A stretch of 64,000 nucleotides of DNA from Dromaius novaehollandiae (taxonomy: Eukaryota; Chordata; Aves; Casuariiformes; Dromaiidae): positions 108,482,387-108,546,386 of the forward strand of contig NC_088100.1 in assembly GCF_036370855.1 (NCBI RefSeq). Direction: 5' to 3'. Of this stretch, positions 1 to 13,400 are shown one piece after another. Every line of letters begins with the position of its first letter. The first letter of the stretch is position 1. The notes beneath the pieces are model-generated. The model saw only the letters and a list, made by a program, of their open reading frames with translations, did not search any database and had not been told where the DNA came from. The position numbers and the translations under genes are program-made.

Positions 1-680
1 GTGGAAAGACAGTCTTTCACCTAAAAATCTCATCCAGTTCTCACTGCATTCCTTTATCTTTGATGGAAGAGCAGGATCAGCTCTCCGAAAGTTTCCAGAA
101 TGGTTTTATGCTACATACCAATTCTACTTATGAATAAATGTCTTTATTTAACAGATTTTATGGAACTCAATAAAGATCACAGCTTTTCCATTAGTAACTT
201 TCTGACATACAGCTACAGCAGTGCATGTCAAATCAAGATTGCTTATTAGGCACTTCTGTTCATAAGCAAGCCATGCCTGTGCCTATTTATATTTAGTAAA
301 TCTATTTTATATGCAATATACACAAATTCTTTTTTTAGGACCTCAGGAACAGAGTGTTGGATAGGACATCCTGGTCATTCAAACAAACCTGCTATTACAG
401 GCAACTCTGCCATATGATCCCATTTATGTATTCATCAACTCTATCTTAACACTAGTTAAGGTTTTGCCCATTACTCCTATTCTGATCCAACCAGAGGTTC
501 TCTGCTCAGAGAGTCAGAAGCCTTCTCATTTTCACTAATTGATTTCTTGGGCAAATAAAGCTCCAGTCATTCTTATCCAAGTATGGTCCTTAAGCTAAAA
601 CTGGTCCTTCTTTCTGCTGGGAGCCTGAGTGCTTACCCCAAAACATAAACAGAAATAGCAATGAAATTCTCTAATTCTTT
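1..680. other. AT-rich non-genic stretch
   Basis: I see no exon, repeat family or regulatory signature here. The open frame that begins near 661 runs into a CR1 remnant and is not a gene. Confidence 0.5.
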
Positions 681-689
681 ATTTTGTGG

Positions 690-1000
690 GGGGGGGATAG
701 GTTTAACAAAGCCAGATTATCTCAGTCTCCTCTCACAAATTAGGCTGTCCAACCTCATGATTATTGTACTCATCCCATCTGAACCTGCTCCAATTCAATT
801 TCTTGAACAACTTGTACTGTCATTCCTGACTGTCAGAACTGTACACAATGAAATGGCATTAACACTTCTCTATCTCTTCTGGGAATACCTCACACAGTGC
901 TCCTCAGGACTGGATATTTCTATTACTATAGTCTTTCAGGTCATTCACTGACATGATGTCATCACATGATGTCTCTTAAATAAGCACATTTCCTCTTTTT
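690..1000 (-). repeat. Diverged CR1-type LINE fragment
   Basis: The plus strand reads like a reverse-complemented CR1 3' region. A 'ctcagtctcctctcacaaa' stretch is followed by 'ctgctccaattcaatttctt', an 'actgtacacaatg' block, and 'acacttctctatctcttct' with 'ggaatacctcacac'. The order and spacing match the usual CR1 text (cytoplasmic-type 'ctcagcctctcctcat... aacacttcctta... ggaaatacct'). It is strongly diverged, so the boundaries are approximate. The 96-codon frame across it is incidental. Confidence 0.5.
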
Positions 1001-1022
1001 CTCAGTGTTATTAATATTGAGC

Positions 1023-1107
1023 ATACACACACACGCGCGCACAAAAGTACACACATATATGTGTATGTAGAAGTGGGTGTGTATGTGTGTGTGTGTAGGT
1101 GTGTGCA
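1023..1107. repeat. AC/GT microsatellite, inverted halves
   Basis: An (AC)n run containing CG dinucleotides is followed by a (GT)n run, with 'acacatatatgtgt' between them. The two halves are complementary and could fold into a hairpin. Confidence 0.9.
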
Positions 1108-1109
1108 TG

Positions 1110-4080
1110 ACTTCAGTAACAGCTGAATGTGAATGAGCTTGATGAACTCCCAAAAGGTCACTTTCCAGGACAACCCATTGTCTTTGACTGTTGATCAGCT
1201 CTTTGTCCATTTTCCAATTCTTAAACCAGGGCCTATCTTCTTTAGTTTTACTTCTATGTTCTCATGTTACACAGGAATTACTGCATCGGTTACTTGTAAA
1301 TTGAGGTTGATTAGCAATATCAGATTTTTCTTGTCTAGAAAATCAGATATACGAATAAAATTATAAGTTGCTCTGGTATTGTCTATTTGAATAAGTCTAA
1401 GTTAACTGTTATTCTATTTTCCATTTGTTCTAAGGTCTTAAATAAAGTAATAACAAAGTCTTGTCAATGGCTGAAATTAGCTCAGCAAATATGAAACCTC
1501 TAAAAACATTAAACTGACAGGCATTTTTTCAGATGCAGGCTACAACATAAATGATCTTTTTACTGGATTTCAAACATTTTCATACCAAGAATTCTATGTT
1601 CACATTTCAGGAATGAATCTTTTTTTCTTCTGCATATTCTATCACTGAAGATGATCCCTTGGATCCTAAAAGCTCAGAATTCATTAACAATTTCTGTATC
1701 ATCCGCATTTCTCCTGCTGCTACACCTTGCACACTCTAGCTTCCACACAACTTACATGTATCTATCTTATTTTGTTAAAAATGAGCCTTCACATTCTTGT
1801 GACCTTATTCCTGGGGGTATTTTTAGCTTTTTCATTTTTCTGTTCATTTGTAGTTTAACTGCAGACTGGAAAAGGTAAAGCGGGAAGTTTGGAACTGTAT
1901 TATGTTATTTTTTATTGCACAATAACCTGGATATAACACAGATATTACCTGTATTATCTTCATAGGGAAGGAAAAGAGCTAGAATAGGCTGACCATTCTT
2001 GGGGTTGACAGTCCATTAGTTGTCCATTTTCTAGCCCTTTCCCCCACCAATTCTAAATGTGCATAGAAGCCTCCACAAAGCTCTGTGGGTAGAGAAAATG
2101 CTACCATAACTGGCTGTGCAGAGATCACTGGATAGAAGCCCTTACCTGCATGCCATTTCTAGATATATGACTGTACCCTGAGGTCTGGCTCAGAGACTAG
2201 ATTGTTCTGCCCTACTTTGCTGGCTACCTCCTGCTCCATAGTAAATCACTGGGAATGCAGTGATGACTTCTGTGGAAGGCAGAGGTAAGAGGTGCAAGAA
2301 CCCTGGTCAGTAATCTGCTCACTGATCTTCCAGCAGATGTTTTTGCTTTTCTGTGTGATACTCATCTCTCTGTGTGCTGACGAACAGTTCGTTATGAAGC
2401 AATCTTATATCTACAGTTGTACATGAACACAAAATAATGCAAAAGGGATGAATGCTTTTATGCTAGCTTTGAGCCCTCAGACTCAGAGGCAATCTCTTGC
2501 ATCCTTCCTCTTCAGGCTCTTCCAATAGCCCCATATAGAAGAGGCTTGACATAGCAAGAGCGTCTCCAGAGGATCCAGGGCTCATTTGTGGCCACTATGT
2601 GCCAGAACTGGGGATTTAACAGGCCCAAGTTTCCATTACAAAGCTAACTCCCCTCCCAGAATATCAGTATTAGACATGGCAGGCAAGATCTCAGGGGACC
2701 TAAGGAGGATTATTCTGCAAGATTTAATGTGACTTGGACTTGAATTCCTCTACTGTAAGGCCCTAAATATTTTCAACGACAGTTAATGATATCATTGTAG
2801 TAAAAAACTGAAAGAGGAGGAGGAATAAAACATACATTCCTATGCTTCCCTAGGAAAGACTTTCCTAGCCAAAGTTCCCAAATGTAGCTGATTAGCATGA
2901 AATGGTTAGTGTTATTAACATTTATATTTCTTCAGTAATGCCAGAAGAGGTGAGACCTGTGGCATTTACAAAAACACATAAAAGGTCTTATGAAAACCCA
3001 GTTTGGGGAAGCAATGAGGGAGGCAGGAGCTTAGCTTTTAATCCTGTAATGAGAGACTTGCTAACGGAAAAAAAAAAAAATCCTTTAGAAGGCTTTCCCA
3101 GGAAATATCTCAGTTCAAAAGAGTAATTTTGTATAATGTCCCCATCCTTTGGATTTTGAAAGTTCTTTGAAACTGTGTTTATCCAGTGTGTGAGTAGCTA
3201 AATAACAAACAAACAAACAAACAGAGAGAAAAAAAAGAAAAAAGGTACAAAATACTTGGTTTGATGGAGGAAGTGCCTTTGAGAAAGATAGCTATGGGGA
3301 AAAGGCACCCCAGTGACAGGTCCCAAAATGATGCTCTTTAATTTGGACCTCAGCTCCTACCTGAATTATAAGATCTATAGGATAAACTCTTTCTTTTCTG
3401 TTCTATGTTTACATACTGCCTAATGTAATGGGACCCAGATCAATCCCTGGCACCTATAAATCCTACCACAGTTCACACAAGAAAAGCTATTGTAAGAGAC
3501 AGATACTTTCCCATAAGCTGACCCTCATCCAAGAGGGTTACAGCCTTTCAGAGACTTGTTGTAATACCCACACAGCCCAAGAGGTATAGAGCAAGCAGGT
3601 GAAGTCAAGATATGCCTTGTGTGGTACCACGCACAGATAGCCAAGCTCAAGTTTCAGAGGCACTGCAGTCCTAATAGCCTGCACAACTTTCCCTGTTTCT
3701 CAGGAGAGCTAAATAATCAGGTGAAAAATCACCACCCCTAACTGCTTTGCATACACACACCCCATACTCTGAAGACCCCAGCCTAACCCTGCACACCCTT
3801 ATGTATCTTCCATTTCAATCTGTTGATTTTGCCAGCCCTCATTTAGGTGCCTGAATTGCTCTCTGCCCTGCACATCACCCTTGGAAAACTAAGGACCCTT
3901 CAGGTAATGACAAGGAGCACTAAGCAGGGGCACTCAGGCTCTAGCAGAATTCCACACCATACTGGCACTATACTGCCTCATGTGGGACCCAAGACTAGTT
4001 CATGGGAAGTCCCACTAGGACCATCCCCTTTGATGAGTCCCATCAGTCCGTTTTGGTCCTGAGAGCTTAAAGCTGGGCCC
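1110..4080. other. Non-genic stretch with a short CAAA repeat
   Basis: Apart from a (CAAA)n run near 3205-3222 that leads into a purine-rich tract to about 3243, I see no coding, RNA or repeat signature. Confidence 0.5.
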
Positions 4081-4420
4081 CTGCACTGGCAACAGCACTC
4101 ACAGCAGGTGGGGAGGTGCCCTTCTCCTGTGGAGCATGCAGATCTCCAGGGTCTGGTACATGGTGCCTGGAGCAATCCAGACAGGGTTTGCGAGGGCAGG
4201 GAGATGGAAGACGAGCGCTCTGAAGACAGCGTCAGGCTCTGCCTGTGCTTCTCCCAGCCTGGCTGTTAGTGCACAGTTGCTAGGAGACCTGGGAGACAGC
4301 GCGACACAACTGCGACTGAGCTACAGGGCGACGTGGAAGGAGCGTCACAGAGCCTGCACTGGCTCTGCTGACAAAGGCTTTGGCCCAGCCTGCTCCCCAG
4401 GGTGCCTTCCCTTCTCTTCT
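4080..4420. promoter_or_regulatory. GC-rich patch with an RFX X-box-like site
   Basis: CpG dinucleotides are clustered here (acgagcgctc, cagcgcgacac, gggcgacg) while flanking sequence is nearly free of them. At 4276-4288 the sequence GTTGCTAGGAGAC resembles the X-box bound by RFX factors, which drive ciliary genes. A plus-strand frame at 4136-4474 has no recognisable domain. Promoter or enhancer identity is inference; no exon is tied to it. Confidence 0.35.
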
Positions 4421-7400
4421 CCTCTCACTCACATATGCTGTTGGTTCATATCCCCACTTCTTACTCTAGCCTGAAACACATGGGCAATTAGGTCAGAATT
4501 TGAGATCAGCTCAATACTGTGCATTAAGCAGAGGCTTCCTATTTGGCTGTGAGGAAACATTTGCTGAATGGAGACTGTTCATGCAGAACACTTGTATGGT
4601 AGAGAGTGGAGAAATATCTATTGATTGAGGTAAATGGCCTTGATAGATCATATTTCTCCCCCTTCAGCAGTCAGGAATGGAATCTAGGATAATACATATG
4701 TTCCTTGATCTTACATATGCTGAGTTTTTTGACCTCACTGTTTTCTGTTCTTAATTCTGGTTAGTTGCATTACCACTTTCCTGCCACCTTCCTGCACTCA
4801 GGTCAGAAACTCCCTCACCACCTATTTTCTTTAACACTTCTCAAGTGGCATACAGGTGCTTGCAGCCTGGTAAAAACAGCCTCTACAGACTATTCCTGTT
4901 CTAATTCTAGTTCACATCAAGATCAGAGTACAAGAGACACCTGGCTACTGTTTCAGCTCCAGGCTGAAATTAGTTAAAAAGGAAGAATCTGACCTCCAGT
5001 ACAAAGTTTCTATAGCCAGGCCCAATTTCCAAATCATTATTACAGACAGATTTAACTGTGGCATGAAACATGATTCCCCCCATGTTTGCATTATCCTTCC
5101 AGAGGCTACCCATCTTATTACTAGACAACTGCAGGCAGTACTTCCTTCAAAATCCTCATTTAGTCCTAAGAAATAAGTGTATCTGAAAAGGAAATGACAA
5201 TAAGGTTAAGTTCATGAAAAAAAGGGAACAGATCAATTTTATTAACAGCTTACCTGCAGAAAAAAGGATTTGATTGGTAGATTTTCTCAGAATAGACAAG
5301 GCCACAAGTTCAAATTTTCATGGCCACTTCTTCCCATAAAGACATCCTAAAGAGAAATAAGCACACCCTGTTTACACTAGGAGAGTTTGGGTTTTAATTT
5401 ATTGCCAGCATCTGAATCCAAAGAAAATGAGCCTTAAGGTGTTATTGGTGCCACCTGATTACAGTTTCTCTCCAAGACAGAGTTGTTCGGTCCCTTGCAG
5501 ATTTAGGACTGTAGCATTTGTGTAAATGTGCACTGCATAAACCAGCACTATGTTCAAATTCAACAATAAAGCCAAGGAGGTAAATTGTTCAGCGTATGTA
5601 TGCCAGGAATTAAAAAAGTAACAACTTTCTACGCTTGGTGTCTTGTGGAAGTATTTAGTCATTCTGGTTTCCTGAAGAGAAGGCCGAATGGCAATGAGGT
5701 GGGACATTGGGTTTCCAGTTGTTTGTTGGTAAGCCAATTGTCTCTGAAAGCATTGTAGGATGTGTTCAGAGAAAGATTTAGTGGGGGCTCTGGGGAAGAA
5801 GGAGGTGGGGCTCGTTAGGGAAGGATAATTAAGTTTTGGAACCTAATGATTATTTACTGTAAAGTGGGTTGAAGAAGAAATAAGACTAGTTCATATAATT
5901 TTATTTTCTTGCATTAAACTCACTTATCTCTGACCTGGTTGGTCAATTCTGAGATTCAGTTTCCCTAATGTTGTGCATCCCTGATTTTTGTAATATTAAT
6001 GTTAAAATTTTCTTCATAATGAGAGAGAAGAGCATTTGAGCAGATGCAAACCCACTAAATGCCTATAGAAAAAAAGTCACAAGCTTTATGGAAGAGCTTT
6101 TGGACAGAAGGAAACTAGCTCTAATCAATAAGTGACAGCTTCACTACTCTCCAATGGCTACAAAGGCTGCCTCTTTCATTTGCACCTTTGCAAAATTTGC
6201 TTGCTTGAGTCACCCCTTGCAGAATAGACCAGTCCAGGACTACCTTTTATCTTTCCCGAATTATAATTGTAGCATATGCTCTGCCATGGTGATGCCTATA
6301 TCAGCATTTTCCTTATGGACTGGTTATTTTAAACACTGGTAATTTGGCCATTACAATTTGCCCCTCTTCGGAGTATGTTCTCCTGTGCCTCAGTCTGCAA
6401 GAAAAGCACTGTGCACCCTGCCCTCAATGAGGAGGATCAGATGTACTGACCCAAGCAAAGCTGCTTTCTCCTAGCATTTTCTTACTTCAGGAAGACTAAT
6501 GTGAAAATAAAGATCATATTAAATATTCCTATCCAAGAAAGGATTTTAAAGTGGAAGAGTATGTTGGGATTGATGAGCTCAACCCTGTCTCAACCTCTGG
6601 CTTCTATTTTTCAACTCATGTTTCTTTTATTAGGCTAGACAGGCACTTTCTCTCTTCTGCATGCCTGGGTTATGCAATCCCCAGTGGTGTTAGGCTGTCA
6701 GGGAATATCACCCCCAAGTATCCAGTGGAGTGTAGCTGTTGAGGCAGGACTTCTGATAGAGACTGTAACCACAGCACAGGGAGGAGCCTAAGTCATTAGT
6801 GATCACTATCAGCTAAAGCAGAAATAGCTAGAGGAGATGAAGGAGGGGGAAAACTATAAGGCAGTCACTGGATTAGCATTATGCAGGAAGTATCAGTGGT
6901 GGAAGCCTGAAATAAAATGGAAAGACAAATCCCAGAGGGACAGAGGAGAGCTGCAAAGGTTTCTGGGAGTTTACAGTAGACTATAAAACTCTAGCTGACC
7001 TCAGACTCCAGGGAACTAAAAAAAAGATTGGTGAGAAGGGAATGTCTTAGAATTGGCCATTAGGATATGAAAACTCAAACTTGAAGCCACAAAGGACTGA
7101 AAAAAACTGAAAGAAGCTCAGGGTAGAACAGTCTGTATTTCAGAGTTGTTTCCTTATAACATATGCTGCTGTTATTTCCATTTTTAGGAGATGTAATAAG
7201 CTACTTAGTCTGATATCCAGGTCTCTAATCTCCTAAATCAGTGTTATTGGTGTGATTTGGAGAGAAATTTTTATATATACAGATCCACTATACTTTATAT
7301 ATACCCCCTTCTCTCTAAGGAAGAGTGTATCTTGTGACTGCATAACCTGTCCCATTGCATATAGGCTGTGCCTGTGTACACAGATGTTTCTGAATTGTTA

Positions 7401-10320
7401 GTCATTCATGTATCTTTCTGTTATACTCACAGGTTGCTAGATTTGGGCTCCACTTCAATAGTTCAACTCCATGATTTTTGCAGGTAGAGAGGAAAATTTT
7501 ATGTTTGTCAGACAAACTTAAGGTGTGGGTTATGAGTTACCGGCTCTTCTTGCTGCAGAAAATAGGGAGGCATATGTACACTTCCTTTTTTTGTGAGGCT
7601 TTTTCTAGACGGAGACGATAGGCAGGCTGTAGAATAGGAATGGTCTGGCTGTCTTGTAAAGGGCAGAAGTAGGAACCAGAAGGGAGTGGGCTGTACCCAG
7701 GAGATAAGACTGTGCACACTTAGAAGAAATGCTTAAAGGAAACAAAGTACCTTGTAAATGCATGAATTACAATTCAGTTACAAATGCCAAAAGGTAAAGC
7801 AGAGGAAAAGGAGCATTGGCTGTTGACTTTCCCTAGAGGCAGATGAAGATCAGAGAGGAAACGCAAGGTTCAGAGGGCACTGCATGAATTCTCATCAACA
7901 AGCTCTTTACTGGATCACAGCAGTGAGATGGGTAAAGGAGCAGATCATGACCAACTGCATTTATTCTTATGAGTAAGTGACTATAAGGGGCACAGAAGAA
8001 ACAGAGTAGAACTGGGGGAAAAAACCCTACTTCTGTATCCAGTTTTGGCATTGAGTTGGATAACCTTCAGAACCCACTTTCACAGAGCAAGTGAGAGAGA
8101 ATCTTTTTCTCATATTTTGTGCAGTAATTGTGAATAAAATATATTTAATGGGCAGAATGTACAGATGTTGTATTAAGGACGACCTATTGCAGGAACACAT
8201 GTACTGAAATAAATGTCACACAGTGTCCCAAGTCTTGTTTCAGCAACATATTTCTAAGGACTTCTAGAACTGCTTAAAAGTTGTTTCAATTTTTTAAGTT
8301 GCACCTCTTGAAATTCCAGGTTGTCATAGCATCATATGTCTGAATACATAGGTCTTGGGTGAAGGAAAATGGTAACTAAGAAACAGAAATTTGAAATTCC
8401 ATTTTGGACTAAGAATAAACATTTTTCTGGCAGACAGATGGAACACAGCTCAGACGTTCAAAATATGAAAAAAGATGTTTGAGGAAAAACAAATTAGTGG
8501 GAAAGTGAAAATGAAGCAGTTAGTTGGTAGGATCTTTCTCACTGAAACCAACATTACTTACAAAAGAATTGTAATACACAGAAACATAACTAGATACTGC
8601 ATGATCATTGAGCAGCAAGTATTATATACACAGTTGTACTCATCAGGATAAAATATACATTGATACTATGGATGGCAGCATAATTAAGGCATGCTTCAGA
8701 AGATCTGTTTACCTATTTTTTCAAATAGCAAGGAATTTCTTTTTCTTTCATAAGTACTTGTTTCAATCACATTATTTTAGTGGTTGCTTCAGGTTATTTA
8801 TTAATAAGTCTTTCTCTCAAGAAATTTTTCTTATAGCTTTGGCTCTTGGATTTGTGGTTATTTTGTTTACTGTCTAAACTAAAGCATATTTTTTAAAAAT
8901 TCGGAGGGTATTTGCCCTCCTTTCTCTTGTTAGATACATCAGCATTTTCTGGTGCTAAATAATGTACAGCTGACATCTTAAATGCTTTAAATTTCAGTGA
9001 ATAGGAGCATTTAAATTTAAGTCTGTCTCCTACTTTCCAGAAGTTAATGCTTCCTGTATTGCAGTAGCAACAGGGAACTGATTTTTTTTTTTTTTTTTTT
9101 GCTTCCACTTTGTAGTGATGGCAGCAAAGACAGATAGTACGTTATTATTAAAGTTCTTTAGAACTGACACTTCCATAGCATTTTCAGTAGAACTGCCCTA
9201 GTTCTGGATTCTTTGTCTTCCTTAGACTACTTGAATGTGTTATGTTAGGGACTTGCTACAAAGCAAAACAAGGTCTCCAGGACTTTCCCTTAGTACTGAA
9301 GAGGAGTTGGATTTCTACTGCAATTTGCTTCAAGGCAAGTCTGTCTTGAGCATATTAAATCATTTTCATTATCACAGCCATGTCATACAGCTTTTAGTAT
9401 TTCCATTTTCCCACTGACAGCTTTAAAAGAAATATAAATAAGTAGTAGCCATGGCTTTTAGAAAAATGAAAGAGTACATAAAAAATTCCCTGCTTTCCTT
9501 TGTGGTTCCATTCCTCATGTACATCGGGTGCACTTTATGAACACTAGCTAAAAAACCTTAAATCAACCAGTGAGTGAAAGGTGCTACTGGGAGGTAAACA
9601 GCTGTTATTCAGCAGAGGTGCCAGATAGGTAGCTGATTTACTACAGGGTTTTATGTTTGCCTGTTCTCATTAATGTGTTGCTATCAGGATGAAGGGAATG
9701 ACATGTTCATGATTCAGCAGAGGGAACTGGTTGGTGTTGAGGGGAAGAAAAGGGTATCATCCAGAAATGGAAGGTAAAATTTTGCCCTGCTGATGGATGT
9801 GAAAGGGGTTTTATAGGTCTGTGACAGCAGAATCCTTCCCCTTCTCTTTAACCCAACACTATTTTTAAAGCTGCAATACTGAAGTGATTAATTAGCCTTT
9901 GCATCAGACACTAAAAGAGTTCCCAGTGACCACTTCTATCACAGACTGTCTGAAAGGTTAAAAGCAGTCACTGCCACTCACCCTGCATGTGGTTATAGAA
10001 CATTTTGCTGATTTACTTCAGTATAAGATAGTTTAAGATGCAAAATGAGCATTGCAGGCCTTATTCTTCACGATCTGCTCCACTTTCCTGGCTGAAAACC
10101 TGCAAGCATTTCTCTTAGGTGGACCTGCAGTCTCAATGTTTTCAGAACAATTTAGCTAGTTCATTCAGAAAATCTGTGTGTTTTAAAGGCATCTTGTCTA
10201 AGCCAAAAAACTCAGAAGTAAATGGTGACTGTTCCTCTACTTTCTTGTACAGATAGCATTCCTCAGGATTCACAATCCTGAAGTCCAGCAGTTGCAAATG
10301 TGTAAAGGTCCCTTTTTACA
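4420..10320. other. Non-genic stretch
   Basis: No supported gene or RNA. A 19-base T run lies at 9082-9100, possibly the reversed tail of a decayed retroposon, but I could not identify a body next to it. All open frames are of chance length. Confidence 0.5.
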
Positions 10321-10321
10321 G

Positions 10322-10460
10322 CTGGAATGACTAGGAGCAAATCATTTAGCTTATCTGTGCCTTAGTTTCCACATGTGTCTGGCAAACCATACTTCCCAGT
10401 TTTGATAAATTAGTTTGTGATTGGAAGTTGAAAGGCATTCAGTATTCTTATTGATCTGAT
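10322..10460 (+). repeat. MIR-type SINE fragment
   Basis: The segment 'gagcaaatcatttagcttat' followed by 'ctgtgccttagtttccacat' matches the MIR core (gggcaagtcacttaacctct ctgtgcctcagtttcc). It is ancient and diverged, and the edges are approximate. Confidence 0.65.
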
Positions 10461-13400
10461 GCTACTAGGCAAGAAAGTTTTGGGAGGGCATTTACCACTG
10501 AAAGCAGCGCAGGCTTATCATGGCCCAGCAAACCTGAAAAGCTAAGAATCTAGAGTTATCAATAAATGTATTTTCAGTTTGAGATATATTAATTCCACAC
10601 CAGGTTAATGTCATGATGTTGCCAAAAGGATGAATGTAGAAAATGCATCCTTCATCGGCAATAATGAGTTTCACAGTTCTTCCAAATACTTGTTAGAGTG
10701 GAATATAACAATTCAGTGGGTTTAATGGACTTTGCTTCAGACAAAAGTGTTGTTACAAATGTGAATATCTGGGAAATAAGAGAAAGCATAATCTTGTAAA
10801 TCTCTCTATGCCTACAATTCAGTTTAAAATGATAGAAATAGTTTCTTCCATCTCACAGGCACATTACTGACTGCTAGATTATACTGCCTGCATAATGAAT
10901 TCAAGTAATCAGCACTATGGTATTCAGGCTATGGCTTAACTGTGATAAACAGTGCCTAAATCCTATTCATCTTGGTATATCACTCATTCTTTTGAGTACA
11001 CATTACTATTTAGTCATCATTTTGTTTTGAAAGTGTCAGCAAACTTAGATAACAGCACAGGTTTTCTCTGTTATATAGTGGGTTGTTAATTGGTTTTAAC
11101 TTGATCTGCAAAATTTTTTGTCTGCGTATTTCCTGACTGCCGACACAGACATTTTTGATAAGAGATGTTACTGTTACAGACCTTCCCTTACCTAGATATA
11201 CACAACACAATCCATGCATATTTTCCTATCTGATACCAAGATTTACCCCACTAACTGAACTAAGCTGCTCAGCAGTACATGAGTTGTACAGTTCAGTAGC
11301 GTATGCCATGGGAAGTTTATGAAGCTAGCTGTGTCTAAAACGGGGGGAAAAAAGCACAGCAAAACATCGGCAATAGATGTACACAATGAGACTTGTAGGA
11401 AGTCTCAAATGTCCCCAGATATGATCTGCGAGATCACCAAGTTGCTGCCATCCATATAGATGACTCTGTAATAGCTGAAATGCCATTTTGACCTCTCCTT
11501 TCATGCTCCAAACATTTCTGAGCTTTTGCTCCTGAACACCTTTTCAGGCTCAAGAACTCCTTCAAGATAGGACCTCTTCTGCCGAGATTCTCTTCACCAG
11601 CTAGCCCTTTTCTGTTTATGCTGCTCACCAAAAACTAATTTCCAGTGATGCCATTGCCTGAAGCTCCAAACCACTTCAGGTAAAGTTCTACATGTTCAGC
11701 TTTTTTAAAAAGTTCAATTCCTGCTCTATTTACTATCCTTATGTCTCAGCTGGAATTTGTATTGCTTTTTTCTATTAACACTTCCCAGGATTGAATGTAT
11801 TCATTCATCTCTGCTCCCACTCTTTGCAGAACAACTTCATAGCTACAGATTAGTAACTGCTTGTTTGCTTGGGATAGCATGTTTTTAAGTGATGAACTTC
11901 ATGGAAGAAAGATCAGACTTTTATAATATTTCTGAAGCCACAATGATACTTCTTTTAGTAGAAAAAAACAAGGCCAACCACCAAGAAAAAAGACTTAGTG
12001 TCTTTATCTTATCTACAACTTCTCTCTGTCCCATTAATAATGCATTTCCTTGCTTAGTAGTGTTCTTCCAGTTGCATGACCAATTCCTGTTCTCACTGAA
12101 GCCGATGGCAGAATTCCAGTGGAACATAAGCTACTGCCGTCTAGGACAGGACTTGTGTCTCTCCTTTGTTTATTTTGTTATCTCCCTGCCAAATACAAGT
12201 GAATGCCAAGTTAGCTTTCAGCTAAAGGAGAAACTTGGGCATTCTCAGTACATCTAATTCAACCTGGTTTTAGTGTACTATGCACATCAGATCTGGAAAA
12301 TAGTGGTCCTACCTAGGCCTAAAGAGCATCCACCTACTCTTTCTGGAATATCAGCCTAGACGCCAGTACATGGTTATGATACACAAAATTCACTTCTTGA
12401 CACTAATTAGATGTGTGTGGATCAAAAGCATGGCTTAAAGCCTTTAAAGCTGCAAAATGAATTTGTCACTCTCTAGTTGGTTGTGCATTTCAGTAGGTTC
12501 TTAGTGTGAGAAAGATATTCAGAAACTGGGGTATGGTCCACATTCAAGAACAAGTCATCTCAGCAAATGAAGGAGAAAATGTTACAAGACATGTCTATTC
12601 CTAAAATAGAGAAATCACAAGCTGTAGTTAAAAACAAAAAGCTATTTGCTCTGCACAGCCAGATAAGCCCCTGGTACTTTTTCAAAGAGTAGATGTCTTC
12701 TTTGATGGTATTGGCCAAGCTTCTCATATTCCTCCATTAATGCTGTTTATAGTTCTTAGTGCTGCTGTCTTCTGACCCAAAAGTGGTTGCATTTCACATC
12801 AGATTTATGAAATGAATCATAAAAGAAGATTTTTATATATGTTTATATTTGTATTTATGTATGTAAACTACTACAGTAAGATTTCCTAATTGTGAAAGCC
12901 AACTAACATGCTCACAATTATTTACACCGTTCCTGTTAAGACTTAAGTGTGAATTAAGTAGAATTTTGACTGGTAAAACCTTTTAATTCATTTCTACAGC
13001 CCTTGTGATAGGGTGTTTTAGCCACAAATGAGCTTGCTCCTTTGATCTTCTGTTTCAGGATTTCCTACTCAGTTATGTTAATGTCAGTATTAATATTGAA
13101 TGAACTGGGGGAAGAGTAGCTATTTTAAGTCTGTACAATGTATTCTGGTTTTGATGCAGAAATAGTACCTTCTGATTCTGAGGATTAAATATTTAGCCAG
13201 AGCTTTGAAGAACGAACAATGCTACAGAAATTCCAATTTATGGTACTGCTATTGCATAAAAAAGATTTTTTTAAAATTCTAGTACACACCAATTTCCCCC
13301 CATCTTCCTTCATTACAAGTCAATGTTCCCTTCAAATTAGAGTACTTTTCAGCTGTTAATAGTAGGTAGCTATGCATTAATCAGTAAGCTCTCTTGACTA

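Noticed and set aside
9082..9100. Poly-T run as the tail of a processed pseudogene
   Set aside because: No gene-like body is found on either side.
11889..12257. 122-codon plus-strand frame
   Set aside because: No matching splice signals or recognisable motifs; within chance expectation.
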